DNA of 64,000 nucleotides from Chryseobacterium sp. Tr-659 (lineage in GTDB: Bacteria; Bacteroidota; Bacteroidia; Flavobacteriales; Weeksellaceae), in contig NZ_VWWP01000001.1 of the NCBI RefSeq assembly GCF_011752975.1, positions 806,001-870,000 on the forward strand, given 5' to 3'. Below are positions 16,597 through 26,104 of this stretch, in pieces. A program made the position numbers and the translations under genes. The notes beneath the pieces are model-generated. The model was not told the DNA's origin and did not search any database. It saw nothing but the letters and a program-made list of their open reading frames with translations. Within the stretch, counting starts at the first letter, position 1; each line of letters opens with the position of its first letter.

Positions 16597-17892
16597 ATGA
16601 AAAGAATTTTACTTTTGTCTTTGTTGTTTGCAGGGGTATATCTGAATGCTCAGATTAATTTAAATACAGGAAGTCTGAATGTAGGAACTGCTCCGGTAAG
16701 CAGTTTCTTTTCATACTCTTACGTACAGCAGATATATCCTAAGCAGGAAATCAATGCTGATGCTGCTGGAAATATTACAGGTCTTACATTTTATCTGGAT
16801 CCTTCCGCAACTATTACCGATTCTTCGGATTGGACGGTTTATCTTGGGCATACATCAAAATCATCTTTTGCATCAGGTACAGACTGGATTCCGGCCACAC
16901 AACTATCTCAGGTGTTTACAGGAACCGTAACCAGAAATAGTAATAAGGTTGAGATTACTTTTACTACACCGTTTGCTTACAACAATACGGATAACCTTGT
17001 AATTGCTGCACGTGAGAATGCTCCAAGTATCGATATTAATAATTTTGATGAGGCCTTTCATGTGTATTCACACCTTCCTTATTCAACGCTTTACTATAAA
17101 GGGGACCGCGCAGTGATTGATCCTTCGGCTCCTCCGGGAGGTATAAGAGCAGATTATAAATCGTCAGTTACAATTTCCGGACTGCTTCCAAAGTCTGCAC
17201 CCGCATGTCCTTTTACCATTTATCCTGTTAATAATGCCGTTAATGTTCCTTTATCTCCAGATATCAAATGGTTCCCTGTTTCAGGAGCGGATTCTTACAA
17301 AGTTTCCATAGGAACAAGTCCGGGAGGTACGGATGTTGTCAACCAACAGATTGTAACAAGTTCGAATTTTACACCTTCAACACCGCTTGCTGCAACTACT
17401 AGTCATTATATAAGAGTTGCTGCGGTATCATCCGGTATAGAATCTTCCGGCTGTATGGAATTTACTTTTAAAACCGCACCTCCTGTGCCGGTGAATGACG
17501 CATGTTCAGGAGCTTTACTAGCATCAGCTTTTCCATATACCTATACACAGGATGATGCCATATCTGCAACAAATAATTCGGGGTTTATCAATGTTTGTCC
17601 TGATGCGATGAATGATGGGACCTGGTTTAAATTTATAGGAGACGGAGGTCAGTTTACAATTAAAATCACAATGCCTTCAGGTAGTGGGTTTGATCCTCAG
17701 ATGGGAATTTACAGTGGAACGTGTACTAATCTTGTATGCGTGAGTACGGTAGATAATGCCGGTGGAGGCGGAGCTGAAACGAAGACAATTACAACAACAG
17801 CAGGCACTGAATATTACATAAATATAGGATCTTACGAAGAAACTGTAGATGTTCCGGAAAATACATTTACGATTACGATTACAAAACTTTAA
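16597..17892 (+). CDS. Secreted multidomain beta protein with Fn3-like domain
   Basis: 431 residues from the ATG at 16597; an earlier in-frame start at 16522 would bury the signal peptide, so I prefer MKRILLLSLLFAGVYLNAQ. Domains in order: an N-terminal beta domain (about 20-200) of the kind found in flavobacterial adhesin-like proteins; a fibronectin type III-like domain (about 205-300, CPFTIYPVNNAVNVPLSP...); and a C-terminal jelly-roll domain (about 305-431, NDACSGALLASAFPYTYTQ) resembling pre-peptidase/PPC domains. No T9SS C-terminal sorting domain is present: the protein ends FTITITKL, so it is either exported by another route or retained. No catalytic motif seen. Divergent from the PNGase F-like gene; a terminator follows at 17941. 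Confidence 0.75.
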   Translation: MKRILLLSLLFAGVYLNAQINLNTGSLNVGTAPVSSFFSYSYVQQIYPKQEINADAAGNITGLTFYLDPSATITDSSDWTVYLGHTSKSSFASGTDWIPATQLSQVFTGTVTRNSNKVEITFTTPFAYNNTDNLVIAARENAPSIDINNFDEAFHVYSHLPYSTLYYKGDRAVIDPSAPPGGIRADYKSSVTISGLLPKSAPACPFTIYPVNNAVNVPLSPDIKWFPVSGADSYKVSIGTSPGGTDVVNQQIVTSSNFTPSTPLAATTSHYIRVAAVSSGIESSGCMEFTFKTAPPVPVNDACSGALLASAFPYTYTQDDAISATNNSGFINVCPDAMNDGTWFKFIGDGGQFTIKITMPSGSGFDPQMGIYSGTCTNLVCVSTVDNAGGGGAETKTITTTAGTEYYINIGSYEETVDVPENTFTITITKL

Positions 17893-17940
17893 GATCTATA
17901 AGAGATTGTTCTTTCATTTATTTAGTATTTGAAAATGAAT

Positions 17941-17970
17941 ATGTTGTGCCGGTAAGGTGCAACATTTTTT
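17941..17970 (+). terminator. Intrinsic terminator
   Basis: A 10-bp stem with two G-U pairs, ATGTTGTGCC (17941-17950) with GGTGCAACAT (17955-17964), followed by six T. It closes the secreted beta-protein gene and isolates it from the Bat operon. Confidence 0.7.
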
Positions 17971-18095
17971 ATTTATTTTTAAGAATAGCGCATTAAACCC
18001 GGAATATTTAACAAACTTTAACTCAAAAATGGCATTCATTGTGTTGATTAATGCAAGTATTTATCAGAAATTTACCACTTATTTTAAATCAAGCT

Positions 18096-19100
18096 ATGTC
18101 AGATACATATCAAGCAGAAGATCTCCGTCAATTGACGGAAAAAGTAAAAGAAAAAAACTACTTATTTTCTCTTCTGAGACAGGAAATCAACAAAGTTATC
18201 ATTGGGCAGGAATACATGATAGACCGTCTTTTAATCGGGCTTTTGGGGAATGGCCACGTTCTTCTTGAAGGAGTGCCGGGGCTGGCTAAAACTCTTGCGA
18301 TAAAAACGTTGGCAGATGCTGTTCATGGTGAGTTCTCAAGAATTCAGTTTACGCCGGATTTACTTCCTGCAGACGTAGTGGGAACAATGATCTACAATAT
18401 TAAAGACAATGATTTCTCTATAAAAAAAGGACCTGTATTCGCTAATTTCGTACTTGCAGATGAGATCAACCGTGCACCGGCAAAAGTGCAGTCTGCTCTT
18501 CTTGAAGTAATGCAGGAAAAACAGGTAACCATAGGCGATGAAACCATGAAGCTTCCGAAACCGTTTCTGGTACTGGCAACACAGAACCCGATTGATCAGG
18601 AAGGTACTTATCTTTTACCAGAAGCACAGAGTGATCGTTTTATGCTGAAATGCACTATAGATTATCCTGCTTTTGAAGATGAAAGACAAGTAATGAGAAT
18701 GGTTTCCACTTCACATCAGCCGACTGTGAAACCTGTGATCTCTCTTCAGGATATTGTAGATGCCAAAGAACTGATCAATCAGATTTATCTGGATGAGAAG
18801 ATAGAAAAATATATCCTGGATATGGTTTTTGCAACCCGTTATCCTGAAAATTACGGATTATCCGATCTTAAAAATTATATCAGCTTCGGAGCTTCTCCAA
18901 GAGCTTCTATAAACCTGGCTATCGCCTCAAGAGCTTATGCGTTTTTAAAAGGAAGGGCTTTTGTAATTCCTGAAGATGTAAAAGCATTGGCCAAAGATGT
19001 GCTCAGACATAGAATGGGCTTAACCTTTGAGGCAGAAGCAGAAGAAATTTCAACAGAAGAAATTATTAACAGAATTTTAGCAAAAATCCAGGCACCATAA
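18096..19100 (+). CDS. MoxR family AAA+ ATPase
   Basis: 334 residues from the ATG at 18096 (MSDTYQAEDL); an upstream in-frame ATG at 18051 adds 15 residues without family similarity. Walker A is HVLLEGVPGLAKT (about residue 50), Walker B VLADEINRAP (about 112), and the sensor is LATQNPIDQEGTY, all diagnostic of MoxR. MoxR ATPases act as chaperones for the VWA-domain proteins encoded downstream. It is the first gene of the Bat operon; its stop overlaps the next start (TAATG). Confidence 0.93.
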   Translation: MSDTYQAEDLRQLTEKVKEKNYLFSLLRQEINKVIIGQEYMIDRLLIGLLGNGHVLLEGVPGLAKTLAIKTLADAVHGEFSRIQFTPDLLPADVVGTMIYNIKDNDFSIKKGPVFANFVLADEINRAPAKVQSALLEVMQEKQVTIGDETMKLPKPFLVLATQNPIDQEGTYLLPEAQSDRFMLKCTIDYPAFEDERQVMRMVSTSHQPTVKPVISLQDIVDAKELINQIYLDEKIEKYILDMVFATRYPENYGLSDLKNYISFGASPRASINLAIASRAYAFLKGRAFVIPEDVKALAKDVLRHRMGLTFEAEAEEISTEEIINRILAKIQAP

Positions 19101-19558
19101 TGAGTGATGTAATCATAAGAAAAGCAGTTCAGAAGGACTGTGCTTCCATGTTGGAGCTCATCAAAGAATTGGCAGAATACGAAAAAGCATTACACGAAGT
19201 TACTGTAACTCTTGAAGAATTTATTGAAGACGGATTCGGACCTTCTCCTGTATGGGGAGCTTTCGTAGCAGAATTTGAAGGAGAAATCGTTGGAATATCA
19301 TTGTATTATGACCGATATTCAACATGGAAAGGAAGAAGGTTATATCTGGAAGACCTTGTTGTAACAGAAAGACTGAGGGGAAAACAGATCGGAAAAAAAC
19401 TTTTTGATGCAACATTGGAATACGGTACATCAAATAATTATAACGGAATGGTATTTCAGGTATTGAACTGGAATGAACCCGCAATCAATTTCTATAAAAA
19501 ATACAGTCCGAAATTTGATGATGAATGGTTGAATGTATCCATTGAGTTTAAGAATTAA
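19100..19558 (+). CDS. GNAT family N-acetyltransferase (diamine acetyltransferase-like)
   Basis: 152 residues with the GNAT fold. Motif A (acetyl-CoA pyrophosphate loop) is visible as LEDLVVTERLRGKQIGKKLF, and the C-terminal half carries NWNEPAINFYKK. The pattern (LIKELAEYEKA near the N-terminus and WKGRRLYLEDL) is like spermidine/spermine or thialysine acetyltransferases. The ATG overlaps the moxR stop by one base, so it is translationally coupled to the Bat operon, an unusual insertion. Substrate unproven. Confidence 0.85.
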   Translation: MSDVIIRKAVQKDCASMLELIKELAEYEKALHEVTVTLEEFIEDGFGPSPVWGAFVAEFEGEIVGISLYYDRYSTWKGRRLYLEDLVVTERLRGKQIGKKLFDATLEYGTSNNYNGMVFQVLNWNEPAINFYKKYSPKFDDEWLNVSIEFKN

Positions 19559-19668
19559 GAAGGAGGTTAGAGTTAAAGATTGTAATGATGTACATATTCT
19601 AAATCTTAAAACTCACATTCCATAAAACCTTAAACCAAAAACATTGAACGTTAAACATAAAACCCTCT

Positions 19669-20532
19669 ATGCAGATAAAAGATATTGTAAAAAAAGTAAA
19701 GCAGATTGAAATCCGTACCAGAAAGAAGACGGAAGCTGCTTTGATGGGGCAATATCACAGCGCCTTTAAAGGGCAGGGAATGACCTTTTCCGAAGTGCGC
19801 CCATACCAGTTCGGGGATGAAATCAGGAGAATCGACTGGAATAAGACAGCCCGTTTCCGTGAACCGTTTGTAAAGGTAATGGAAGAGGAAAGGGAGTTAA
19901 CGATGATGCTTCTTGTAGATATTTCCGCGTCTATGGATTATGGTACCAAAGTTCAGCTGAAAAGAGAATATGTTGCCGAAATTGCAGCCAGCTTAGGATT
20001 TTCAGCCGCCGGAAATAATGACAAAGTAGGATTGATTCTTTTCGCCGATAAAGTATATAAAGTGATTCCTCCCCAGAAGGGAAGAAAGCATATCTTATCA
20101 ATTATCAGCAATATTCTGACTGCGGATTATGTTCCGGGAGAATCTAAAATAGATAAAGCGATGGAATATATGATGGGAATCTTTAAAAGAAAATCACTGG
20201 TTTTTCTTTTTTCGGATTTTGAAGATGAATATGATTCCAAAATGCTGAGAGTAGCTTCAAAAAAACATCAATTGCTGGGAATGAGGATCTATGATGAAAA
20301 AGATAATGAAATTCCGGATGTAGGCTATGCTCTTTTATACGATTCTGAAACAGGAAATCAGATATGGGCTAATACTTCCAGTGCAAGATGGAGATATACT
20401 TTCGCAGAAGCACAGAAGCAGAAACTAAGGGCTTTGGAGGAAGATTTTGCCAACAGTTCTGCCAGTTTCATGAATATCAATACCGGTGCAGATTATTCAA
20501 AATTGTTGTATAATTATTTTCAGAAAAAATAA
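19669..20532 (+). CDS. DUF58 domain protein (VWA-like) of the Bat operon
   Basis: 287 residues. The hallmark DUF58 segment is present (EVRPYQFGDEIRRIDWNKTAR, about 45-65, quoted without flanks), followed by a von Willebrand A-like region with LLVDISASMDYG (MIDAS DxSxS, about 84-95). Usually the second gene of MoxR-DUF58-VWA operons. Cytosolic by sequence: no signal peptide or helices. It is separated from the GNAT gene by 110 bp containing an intergenic repeat, so the operon may be read through it. Confidence 0.9.
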   Translation: MQIKDIVKKVKQIEIRTRKKTEAALMGQYHSAFKGQGMTFSEVRPYQFGDEIRRIDWNKTARFREPFVKVMEEERELTMMLLVDISASMDYGTKVQLKREYVAEIAASLGFSAAGNNDKVGLILFADKVYKVIPPQKGRKHILSIISNILTADYVPGESKIDKAMEYMMGIFKRKSLVFLFSDFEDEYDSKMLRVASKKHQLLGMRIYDEKDNEIPDVGYALLYDSETGNQIWANTSSARWRYTFAEAQKQKLRALEEDFANSSASFMNINTGADYSKLLYNYFQKK

Positions 20533-20583
20533 ATTGGGGCTCAGCCCGTCATAAAAATCAGGCGCATGCCTTTATATTGAACA

Positions 20584-21480
20584 TTGAGAAAAATACTTTT
20601 AATATTATCCTTTCTAATCTGTGCAAATGCTTTTTCGCAGATATTATCCTCTAATGTAGAAAAGAAAACCATTGCTCTCGGGGAAATCAATCATCTTGTA
20701 ATCAAGATTGATAACCTTCATGAACAACAGGTAAATTCTGCTCCGAAAAACGAACTGCTTCCTTTCCATTTTGAAGAAACGAAAGACAGTATCGGACAGA
20801 ATGCTAATTCTTATGAAAGGAAAATAGAATTTGCCGTTTTTGAAGAAGGAAAATTTACCATTCCGGAACTGGAATTCAAAGTGGGAGATAAGATTCTTAA
20901 AACCATTCCTTATGAGATAGATGTCATTAATACGGCCCAAAAAGCTGATCAGATTAATGATATCATGAAAAATAAAGAAGTTAAACTTGCCGCTAAAGAT
21001 TATTGGGAACTGTATAAATTTTATATCCTTGCAGCATTAGCAGCGATTGCTCTGATCATAGCTATTATTATGTTTGTAAAATGGGGAAGAAAATCTAAAA
21101 GTTCTCCGGTGGTGGCTACCAACCACACTTTGAAAGAACTGGATTCCCTTAAAAAGAAAAAATATATCGAAGGAGGAAATTTCCGTTCGTTTTATGTTGA
21201 ATTGATCGATATCTCCCGAAAATTTATCACCAAACAATATCAGCTTCCGGCAGATGTTCTTCTTACCGATGATCTTATTGATGTCATGAAAAAGAACAAT
21301 ACGATCTCCCAGGATAACGAAAAGATCATAGAAGACGTTTTCCTGAGAGGAGATTTGGTGAAATTCGCCAAAACATTCCCGGACCAGATAACAATGGAGA
21401 AAGATTTTGCAAACATCAGGGAGTTTGTGAAAAGGTCATCTAAAGATTTAGAATTCGAAAACTTAAGAAAGGATGTTTAA
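20584..21480 (+). CDS. BatD-like/DUF4381-type membrane protein of the Bat operon
   Basis: 298 residues, starting at TTG (20584); no in-frame ATG or GTG precedes the signal peptide MRKILLILSFLICANAFSQ. The periplasmic part (about 20-140) resembles a beta-sandwich of the BatD type. A single membrane helix follows (about 150-168, ILAALAAIALIIAIIMFV), then a cytoplasmic helical domain (about 185-298). It overlaps the following batA by 8 bp. It occupies the place of the DUF4381 gene in other MoxR operons. Confidence 0.8.
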   Translation: MRKILLILSFLICANAFSQILSSNVEKKTIALGEINHLVIKIDNLHEQQVNSAPKNELLPFHFEETKDSIGQNANSYERKIEFAVFEEGKFTIPELEFKVGDKILKTIPYEIDVINTAQKADQINDIMKNKEVKLAAKDYWELYKFYILAALAAIALIIAIIMFVKWGRKSKSSPVVATNHTLKELDSLKKKKYIEGGNFRSFYVELIDISRKFITKQYQLPADVLLTDDLIDVMKKNNTISQDNEKIIEDVFLRGDLVKFAKTFPDQITMEKDFANIREFVKRSSKDLEFENLRKDV

Positions 21481-22465
21481 TTTTGAGTTTTACAGCCCAT
21501 GGTTTTTATTGCTTTTTCTGCTGTTTATCCCTCTTCTGATTAAAGATGCCGGGAGACGGAAAAGAAAAGGGATAAAAGTTCCTACCGTAAAGAATATGGG
21601 AAACAGCGGTGGAATTCAGGGTGTACTTTTTTTACTGAAAATTTCCAAGTACATCATTCTTTCTGCGCTAATCATTGCTATGGCAAGGCCGAGAACGTTT
21701 ACCATCTCGCAGGACAGAGATGATACAAAAGGCATTGATATTATGTTGTCCATAGACGTTTCTTTAAGTATGCTGGCTAAGGATCTGAATCCTGACCGTA
21801 TTACCGCATTAAAGGATATTGCCGTGAAATTTGTACAAAAACGCCCGAATGACAGAATAGGGGTGGTAGCGTATGCTGCAGAAGCTTTTACGAAAGTTCC
21901 TGTTACCTCAGATCATCAGGTCGTTATTGATGAAATTAAAAACCTGAACTCTGCAGGTCTTGAACCTGGTACAGCGATTGGTGAAGGGCTTTCTGTTGCG
22001 GTGAATCATTTGATTAAAAGCAAAGCAAAAAGTAAAGTGATCATTCTGATGACAGATGGAGTGAGCAATATTGAAAATGCTATCCCGCCGCAGGTTGCTG
22101 CTGAGCTGGCAAAAAATAATAATATAAAAGTATATTCAATCGGAATCGGGACTAATGGTTATGCATTAATGCCGACATCGCAGGATATTTTTGGTGACCT
22201 TATCTTTACAGAAACAGAGGTTACCATTGATGAAAATACATTGAGAGAAATTGCACAGACTACGGGAGGTAAATATTTCAGAGCCACTTCAAACAGCAGT
22301 CTTGAAGAAATATATGATGAGATCAACCAGCTGGAAAAATCGGATGTAAAAGTTTCCAAACTGTACAATTATGAAGAATATTTCAAGATATTCCTTTGGA
22401 TTGCTCTAGGTATGCTGGTGCTGGATGCATTATTGAGATGGGTGTTTTATAAAATTTTAAGCTGA
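21473..22465 (+). CDS. batA: BatA, VWA-domain aerotolerance protein
   Basis: 330 residues. Two N-terminal membrane segments (about 8-25 and 54-72) are followed by a VWA domain with the MIDAS motif SIDVSLSMLAKDLNPDR (about 92-108) and TDGVSNIENA, and a C-terminal helix (about 303-322). In Bacteroides fragilis the bat operon supports aerotolerance. The BatA/BatB pair is thought to form an inner-membrane complex assembled by MoxR. Its stop overlaps the batB start (GATGA). Confidence 0.9.
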   Translation: MFNFEFYSPWFLLLFLLFIPLLIKDAGRRKRKGIKVPTVKNMGNSGGIQGVLFLLKISKYIILSALIIAMARPRTFTISQDRDDTKGIDIMLSIDVSLSMLAKDLNPDRITALKDIAVKFVQKRPNDRIGVVAYAAEAFTKVPVTSDHQVVIDEIKNLNSAGLEPGTAIGEGLSVAVNHLIKSKAKSKVIILMTDGVSNIENAIPPQVAAELAKNNNIKVYSIGIGTNGYALMPTSQDIFGDLIFTETEVTIDENTLREIAQTTGGKYFRATSNSSLEEIYDEINQLEKSDVKVSKLYNYEEYFKIFLWIALGMLVLDALLRWVFYKILS

Positions 22466-23472
22466 TGAGTTGGTCTTTAGGAAATTATTGGTATTTATTT
22501 TTACTGGTGCTTCTGCCGCTGTTAGCATCCTTTCTGATCCGTTTTTTACAATGGAGAAACAAGAAAAGAGAAATTTTTGCAGGCAGTCAGTTTCATGATC
22601 AGTTGTTTGAAAAGAGATCAGGGTTTACTAAATTTTTTCCTGCATTATATTTGTTAGGAACATTATTCCTGATATTCTCTATTATCGATCTTTTGAACGG
22701 TTCAGAAGAAGTACGCAGCAATCAGAAACTGAATAATGTGATTTTCATGCTGGATGTTTCCAACTCAATGAATGCTGAAGATATTGATCCAAGCCGTCTT
22801 GCTGAAGCTAAAAATCTTATGCTTGGGACTATGCAGAAAATGAAGAATGATAAAGTGGGGATTGTGATTTTTGCAGGCCAGGCGATGTCTATCATGCCTC
22901 TCACAACAGATTATAATTCAGCAGAAACTTATATCAGCGGAATTGAAACCAGTTCCATGCAAATTCAGGGAACGGATTTTCTGAAAGGAATGCAGGCTGC
23001 TGCTGAGAAATTTAAAAATGTAAGCAAAGGATCAAGAAAAGTAATTTTATTGAGTGATGGAGAAGATAATGAAGGAAATGATAACGCAGCAATCAGACTT
23101 GCCAATAAAGAAGGAATAAGCATTACCTCCGTAGGAATTGGTACCGATGAAGGAGCTCCGGTTCCCGAATATGTCTTTGGGCAGCTAATGGGATATAAAA
23201 CTGATGTGAACGGGGGGACCGTAATTTCAAAAAGGCAGACCGAAGCCCTAAAGAAAATGGCAGAATCCACAGAAGGAAATTATATTGACGGAAATAATGT
23301 GAATGAAGCTCCGGATAGGATTATAGATGCCATTAACAGGAAGTCTTCAGGAAGTGAAACACTGGTGAAATCACAAAATGCCAATCACTATTATCAGTAT
23401 TTTCTGGCAGTATCTATTCTGTTTTTCTTTTTAATTTATATTTTTAATCCTAAAAAAGATTTTAATGTGTAG
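22465..23472 (+). CDS. batB: BatB, VWA-domain aerotolerance protein
   Basis: 335 residues, paralogous to BatA. Membrane segments lie at about 10-24 and 57-73, the VWA MIDAS motif FMLDVSNSMNAEDIDPSR at about 92-109, the second motif LSDGEDNEGND at about 196, and a C-terminal helix at about 313-330. It follows batA without a gap. A 99-bp interval with a -7 box separates it from batC. Confidence 0.9.
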   Translation: MSWSLGNYWYLFLLVLLPLLASFLIRFLQWRNKKREIFAGSQFHDQLFEKRSGFTKFFPALYLLGTLFLIFSIIDLLNGSEEVRSNQKLNNVIFMLDVSNSMNAEDIDPSRLAEAKNLMLGTMQKMKNDKVGIVIFAGQAMSIMPLTTDYNSAETYISGIETSSMQIQGTDFLKGMQAAAEKFKNVSKGSRKVILLSDGEDNEGNDNAAIRLANKEGISITSVGIGTDEGAPVPEYVFGQLMGYKTDVNGGTVISKRQTEALKKMAESTEGNYIDGNNVNEAPDRIIDAINRKSSGSETLVKSQNANHYYQYFLAVSILFFFLIYIFNPKKDFNV

Positions 23473-23557
23473 TTTTCCCTTTTATATAGAAGAAATTCTA
23501 CATGCACTTTAACCCAATTTTAACAAATAAAACTCTGTTTCTTAACATATAAAGGAA

Positions 23558-23565
23558 TAATTTTG
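23558..23565 (+). promoter_or_regulatory. Candidate internal promoter for batC
   Basis: TAATTTTG matches TAnnTTTG and ends 6 nt before the ATG at 23572. It could give a nearly leaderless batC-batD-marC transcript inside the operon. The -33 element is weak. Confidence 0.4.
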
Positions 23566-23571
23566 CAAGTG

Positions 23572-24318
23572 ATGAATACTAAAATCATTTTTTTATCGTT
23601 TATTGTTGCCTTCTCGTTCTCAAGCCTTTTGTTTGGGCAGGAAAATTATAGAACATTGGTTCATGAAGGCAATCAGAAATTTGACGGTAAAGACTATGAT
23701 GGAGCCTCTTCAAAATACATGGAAGCCGTAAAATCTAATGATAAGGATTTTACTGCTCATTACAATATGGGAAATGCCCTGTATAAAAGTAAAAAATATG
23801 AAGAAGCAAAAGCAGAGTTTGAAAAAGCGGAGAAGCTTTCACAAACACTTCCCGATAAAACAGCAGCACTTCATAATCTGGGAAATACCTATATGCAGAT
23901 GAATCAGCCGGAAAAGGCAGCAGATTATTATAAGAAGGCCCTTAAACAGGATCCTTACAGTGAAGCTACCAGAAAAAATTATGAAATAGCCAAACTGAAG
24001 GAAAAAGAAAAAGAACAACAAAAGAACCAACAGAATAACTCAGGAAAAGGAGGAGGCGGTAATGATCAGAACAAAGGAGATGATCAGAAAGGAGATAAAA
24101 ATCAAAAGCAGAATCAGGGTAACGGCCCACAAAATGAAGGCAAAAGTGATCAGGGAAATAACAACTCCCAGCAGAATCAGAATAATGAAGGTAAAATGCC
24201 GAAGAACCTTGAAAATGCAATCCTAGATAAAATAAACGAAAAAGAAAAAGAAACCGCCAGAAGAATTTTAAACAAAAATTCTTATTCGATGCCTGAAAGC
24301 AACGAGAAAGATTGGTGA
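23572..24318 (+). CDS. batC: BatC, TPR-repeat protein
   Basis: 248 residues from the ATG at 23572; a TTG nine bases earlier is also in frame but lies inside the -7 box. A signal peptide (1 to about 22, ...FSSLLFGQ) is followed by two or three tetratricopeptide repeats (about 25-130, e.g. FTAHYNMGNALYKSKKYEEA and AALHNLGNTYMQMNQPEKA), and a highly charged, Gln/Asn/Gly-rich tail (about 140-215). This combination is typical of BatC. Its stop overlaps the batD start (TGATG). Confidence 0.88.
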   Translation: MNTKIIFLSFIVAFSFSSLLFGQENYRTLVHEGNQKFDGKDYDGASSKYMEAVKSNDKDFTAHYNMGNALYKSKKYEEAKAEFEKAEKLSQTLPDKTAALHNLGNTYMQMNQPEKAADYYKKALKQDPYSEATRKNYEIAKLKEKEKEQQKNQQNNSGKGGGGNDQNKGDDQKGDKNQKQNQGNGPQNEGKSDQGNNNSQQNQNNEGKMPKNLENAILDKINEKEKETARRILNKNSYSMPESNEKDW

Positions 24319-26060
24319 TGCAGCACAAATTGATTTACATATTACTTACCCTTGCATCCGTAATTACTTACGGACAGGTAAATCTTTCCCTTGATGCTGA
24401 TAAAGCTGAATACAGTGGAAAAGATATTGTAAATCTTACCATTATTTTAGAACTTAACGGAAGCGACCTTGTACAGCAGACAGGTTTTCAGCTTCCAGAC
24501 CTTTCCAAATTTAATATTATAGGAAGCGGATCCGTTACCAATACAGTAATAGACCCTGCTACCAATACTTTAATTACTCAGAAAGTATCCAGAATTGCCC
24601 TTGAACCAAAGAAAAAAGGAAAAATAAAAATTGGTTCCGTACTGGTTACCGTTAACAATAAGATCTATAAGACAGAACCTTTTGATGTTAATATCAAGGA
24701 GATTATAGACAGAAGGTCTCTCGCAGCCAATAATACATCCAATGATGTATTTCTGAATATGGAGATTGAAGACAGAGATGTTTATCAGGACCAGCCTACC
24801 ATTGCTGTTCTTAGGGTTTATTCCAGAAATATAGACAACCTGAGAAAGGTGAAAAATATTCATCTTCCTGAACAGGATAATATCAACGTACATCCTATAA
24901 ATTTCAATAAATCTGAAATAGATCCGTCCGGTTATGGAAACATGCCTTCGCAGGTACTAGCTATGTTTATGGTGTTTCCGAATGAAGCAGGTTTTGTTGA
25001 AGTTCCGGCTGTTTCCGCTTCTGTAAGCTCATATGCCAATAAAAACAAGATTGTTTCCAATAAAGTAAAAATTAACGTTAGAAAACTTCCGGAAGGAGCC
25101 CCTGAATGTTTTAAAAATGCAGTGGGTAATTTTAATGTAAGTGTTTATAATACAACCAAGGAAAAGCCAGAGGCCAAGAGACCGTTGAATGTTGTTGTAA
25201 AAGTTTCAGGAGAAGGTAATTTGCCGGATATGGAGCTTCCTAAAATTGTGGCATCTCCGGATTATGAAGTTTTTGCACCAAAGATTACGGCTAAAGTTTC
25301 TCCTGGAACTGCTGGAATGAAGGGAGAAATCCTTGCTAATTATGTAGTGATCCCGAATAAATCCGGGGCAATATCTATCAAAACAGAACAATTTGCATTC
25401 TTTGATCCCGAAAGCAGAGAATATATAGATCTTGGGCAAAAAGCTCTTGAACTGAATGCTCTTTCTCATGACCAGATTATGGAAGCCCGTTCCACTGTGG
25501 AGAAAGTAAATGAATATACTAATAATCTTTTAGAAACGGTAAATACTCCGGTTCTAAAAACCACTTCATTCAAAGTAAAAGAAAAAAGCAAATTCCATTG
25601 GAATATTCTTTTTATTAATATCGGTATCCTTTTAGGGTTATTTATTGTTTATCTGTTATTTAAGACTTGGCAAAAAAAACGTACATTAGTTAGGGAAACC
25701 GTACCGTCAAAACCTTTAGGTTCTGTAGCGGAAACAGAAAAAGAGATCAGAGAATTGCTGAAAACAGATATCAATGATTATTTTGGTTATCTGGAAAATC
25801 TTAAAGATAACGGGGAATATGAAAAGTTTTTCATTACACTGGAAGAATTGGATCAGGAAGTAAGGAATCAGTATTTCCAGGGCTCTGTTGCAGAGTTTAA
25901 GACTTTTCTTGAAAATCACAAAGGTTCTTCAGTTGCAGAAGAATACAATAATCTGCAGCAGAAAGTTCAAATGGAAAAGTATGCTCCTGTGAAATCTGCT
26001 GAAGGTCTTGAAGAACTTTTGAAAACAATTGTTAATTTATATTCACAAATTAGCAAATAA
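24318..26060 (+). CDS. batD: BatD, oxygen-tolerance protein
   Basis: 580 residues from the ATG at 24318, overlapping the batC stop by one base (an in-frame TTG at 24312 is less likely). Signal peptide to about residue 17 (...VITYGQ). Large periplasmic region of tandem beta-sandwich domains typical of BatD (Pfam BatD), one membrane helix (about 433-450, ILFINIGILLGLFIVYLLF), and a cytoplasmic helical tail that resembles part of the shorter BatD-like protein upstream. It completes the MoxR-Bat set. Confidence 0.9.
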   Translation: MQHKLIYILLTLASVITYGQVNLSLDADKAEYSGKDIVNLTIILELNGSDLVQQTGFQLPDLSKFNIIGSGSVTNTVIDPATNTLITQKVSRIALEPKKKGKIKIGSVLVTVNNKIYKTEPFDVNIKEIIDRRSLAANNTSNDVFLNMEIEDRDVYQDQPTIAVLRVYSRNIDNLRKVKNIHLPEQDNINVHPINFNKSEIDPSGYGNMPSQVLAMFMVFPNEAGFVEVPAVSASVSSYANKNKIVSNKVKINVRKLPEGAPECFKNAVGNFNVSVYNTTKEKPEAKRPLNVVVKVSGEGNLPDMELPKIVASPDYEVFAPKITAKVSPGTAGMKGEILANYVVIPNKSGAISIKTEQFAFFDPESREYIDLGQKALELNALSHDQIMEARSTVEKVNEYTNNLLETVNTPVLKTTSFKVKEKSKFHWNILFINIGILLGLFIVYLLFKTWQKKRTLVRETVPSKPLGSVAETEKEIRELLKTDINDYFGYLENLKDNGEYEKFFITLEELDQEVRNQYFQGSVAEFKTFLENHKGSSVAEEYNNLQQKVQMEKYAPVKSAEGLEELLKTIVNLYSQISK

Positions 26061-26074
26061 TCAGTTTATTTTCA

Positions 26075-26082
26075 TATTTTTG
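26075..26082 (+). promoter_or_regulatory. -7 box ahead of marC-like gene
   Basis: TATTTTTG, 22 nt before the ATG at 26105. It could give marC a promoter of its own besides read-through from batD. No clear -33. Confidence 0.35.
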
Positions 26083-26104
26083 CGAAATTTTTAATTACAA
26101 AGAG

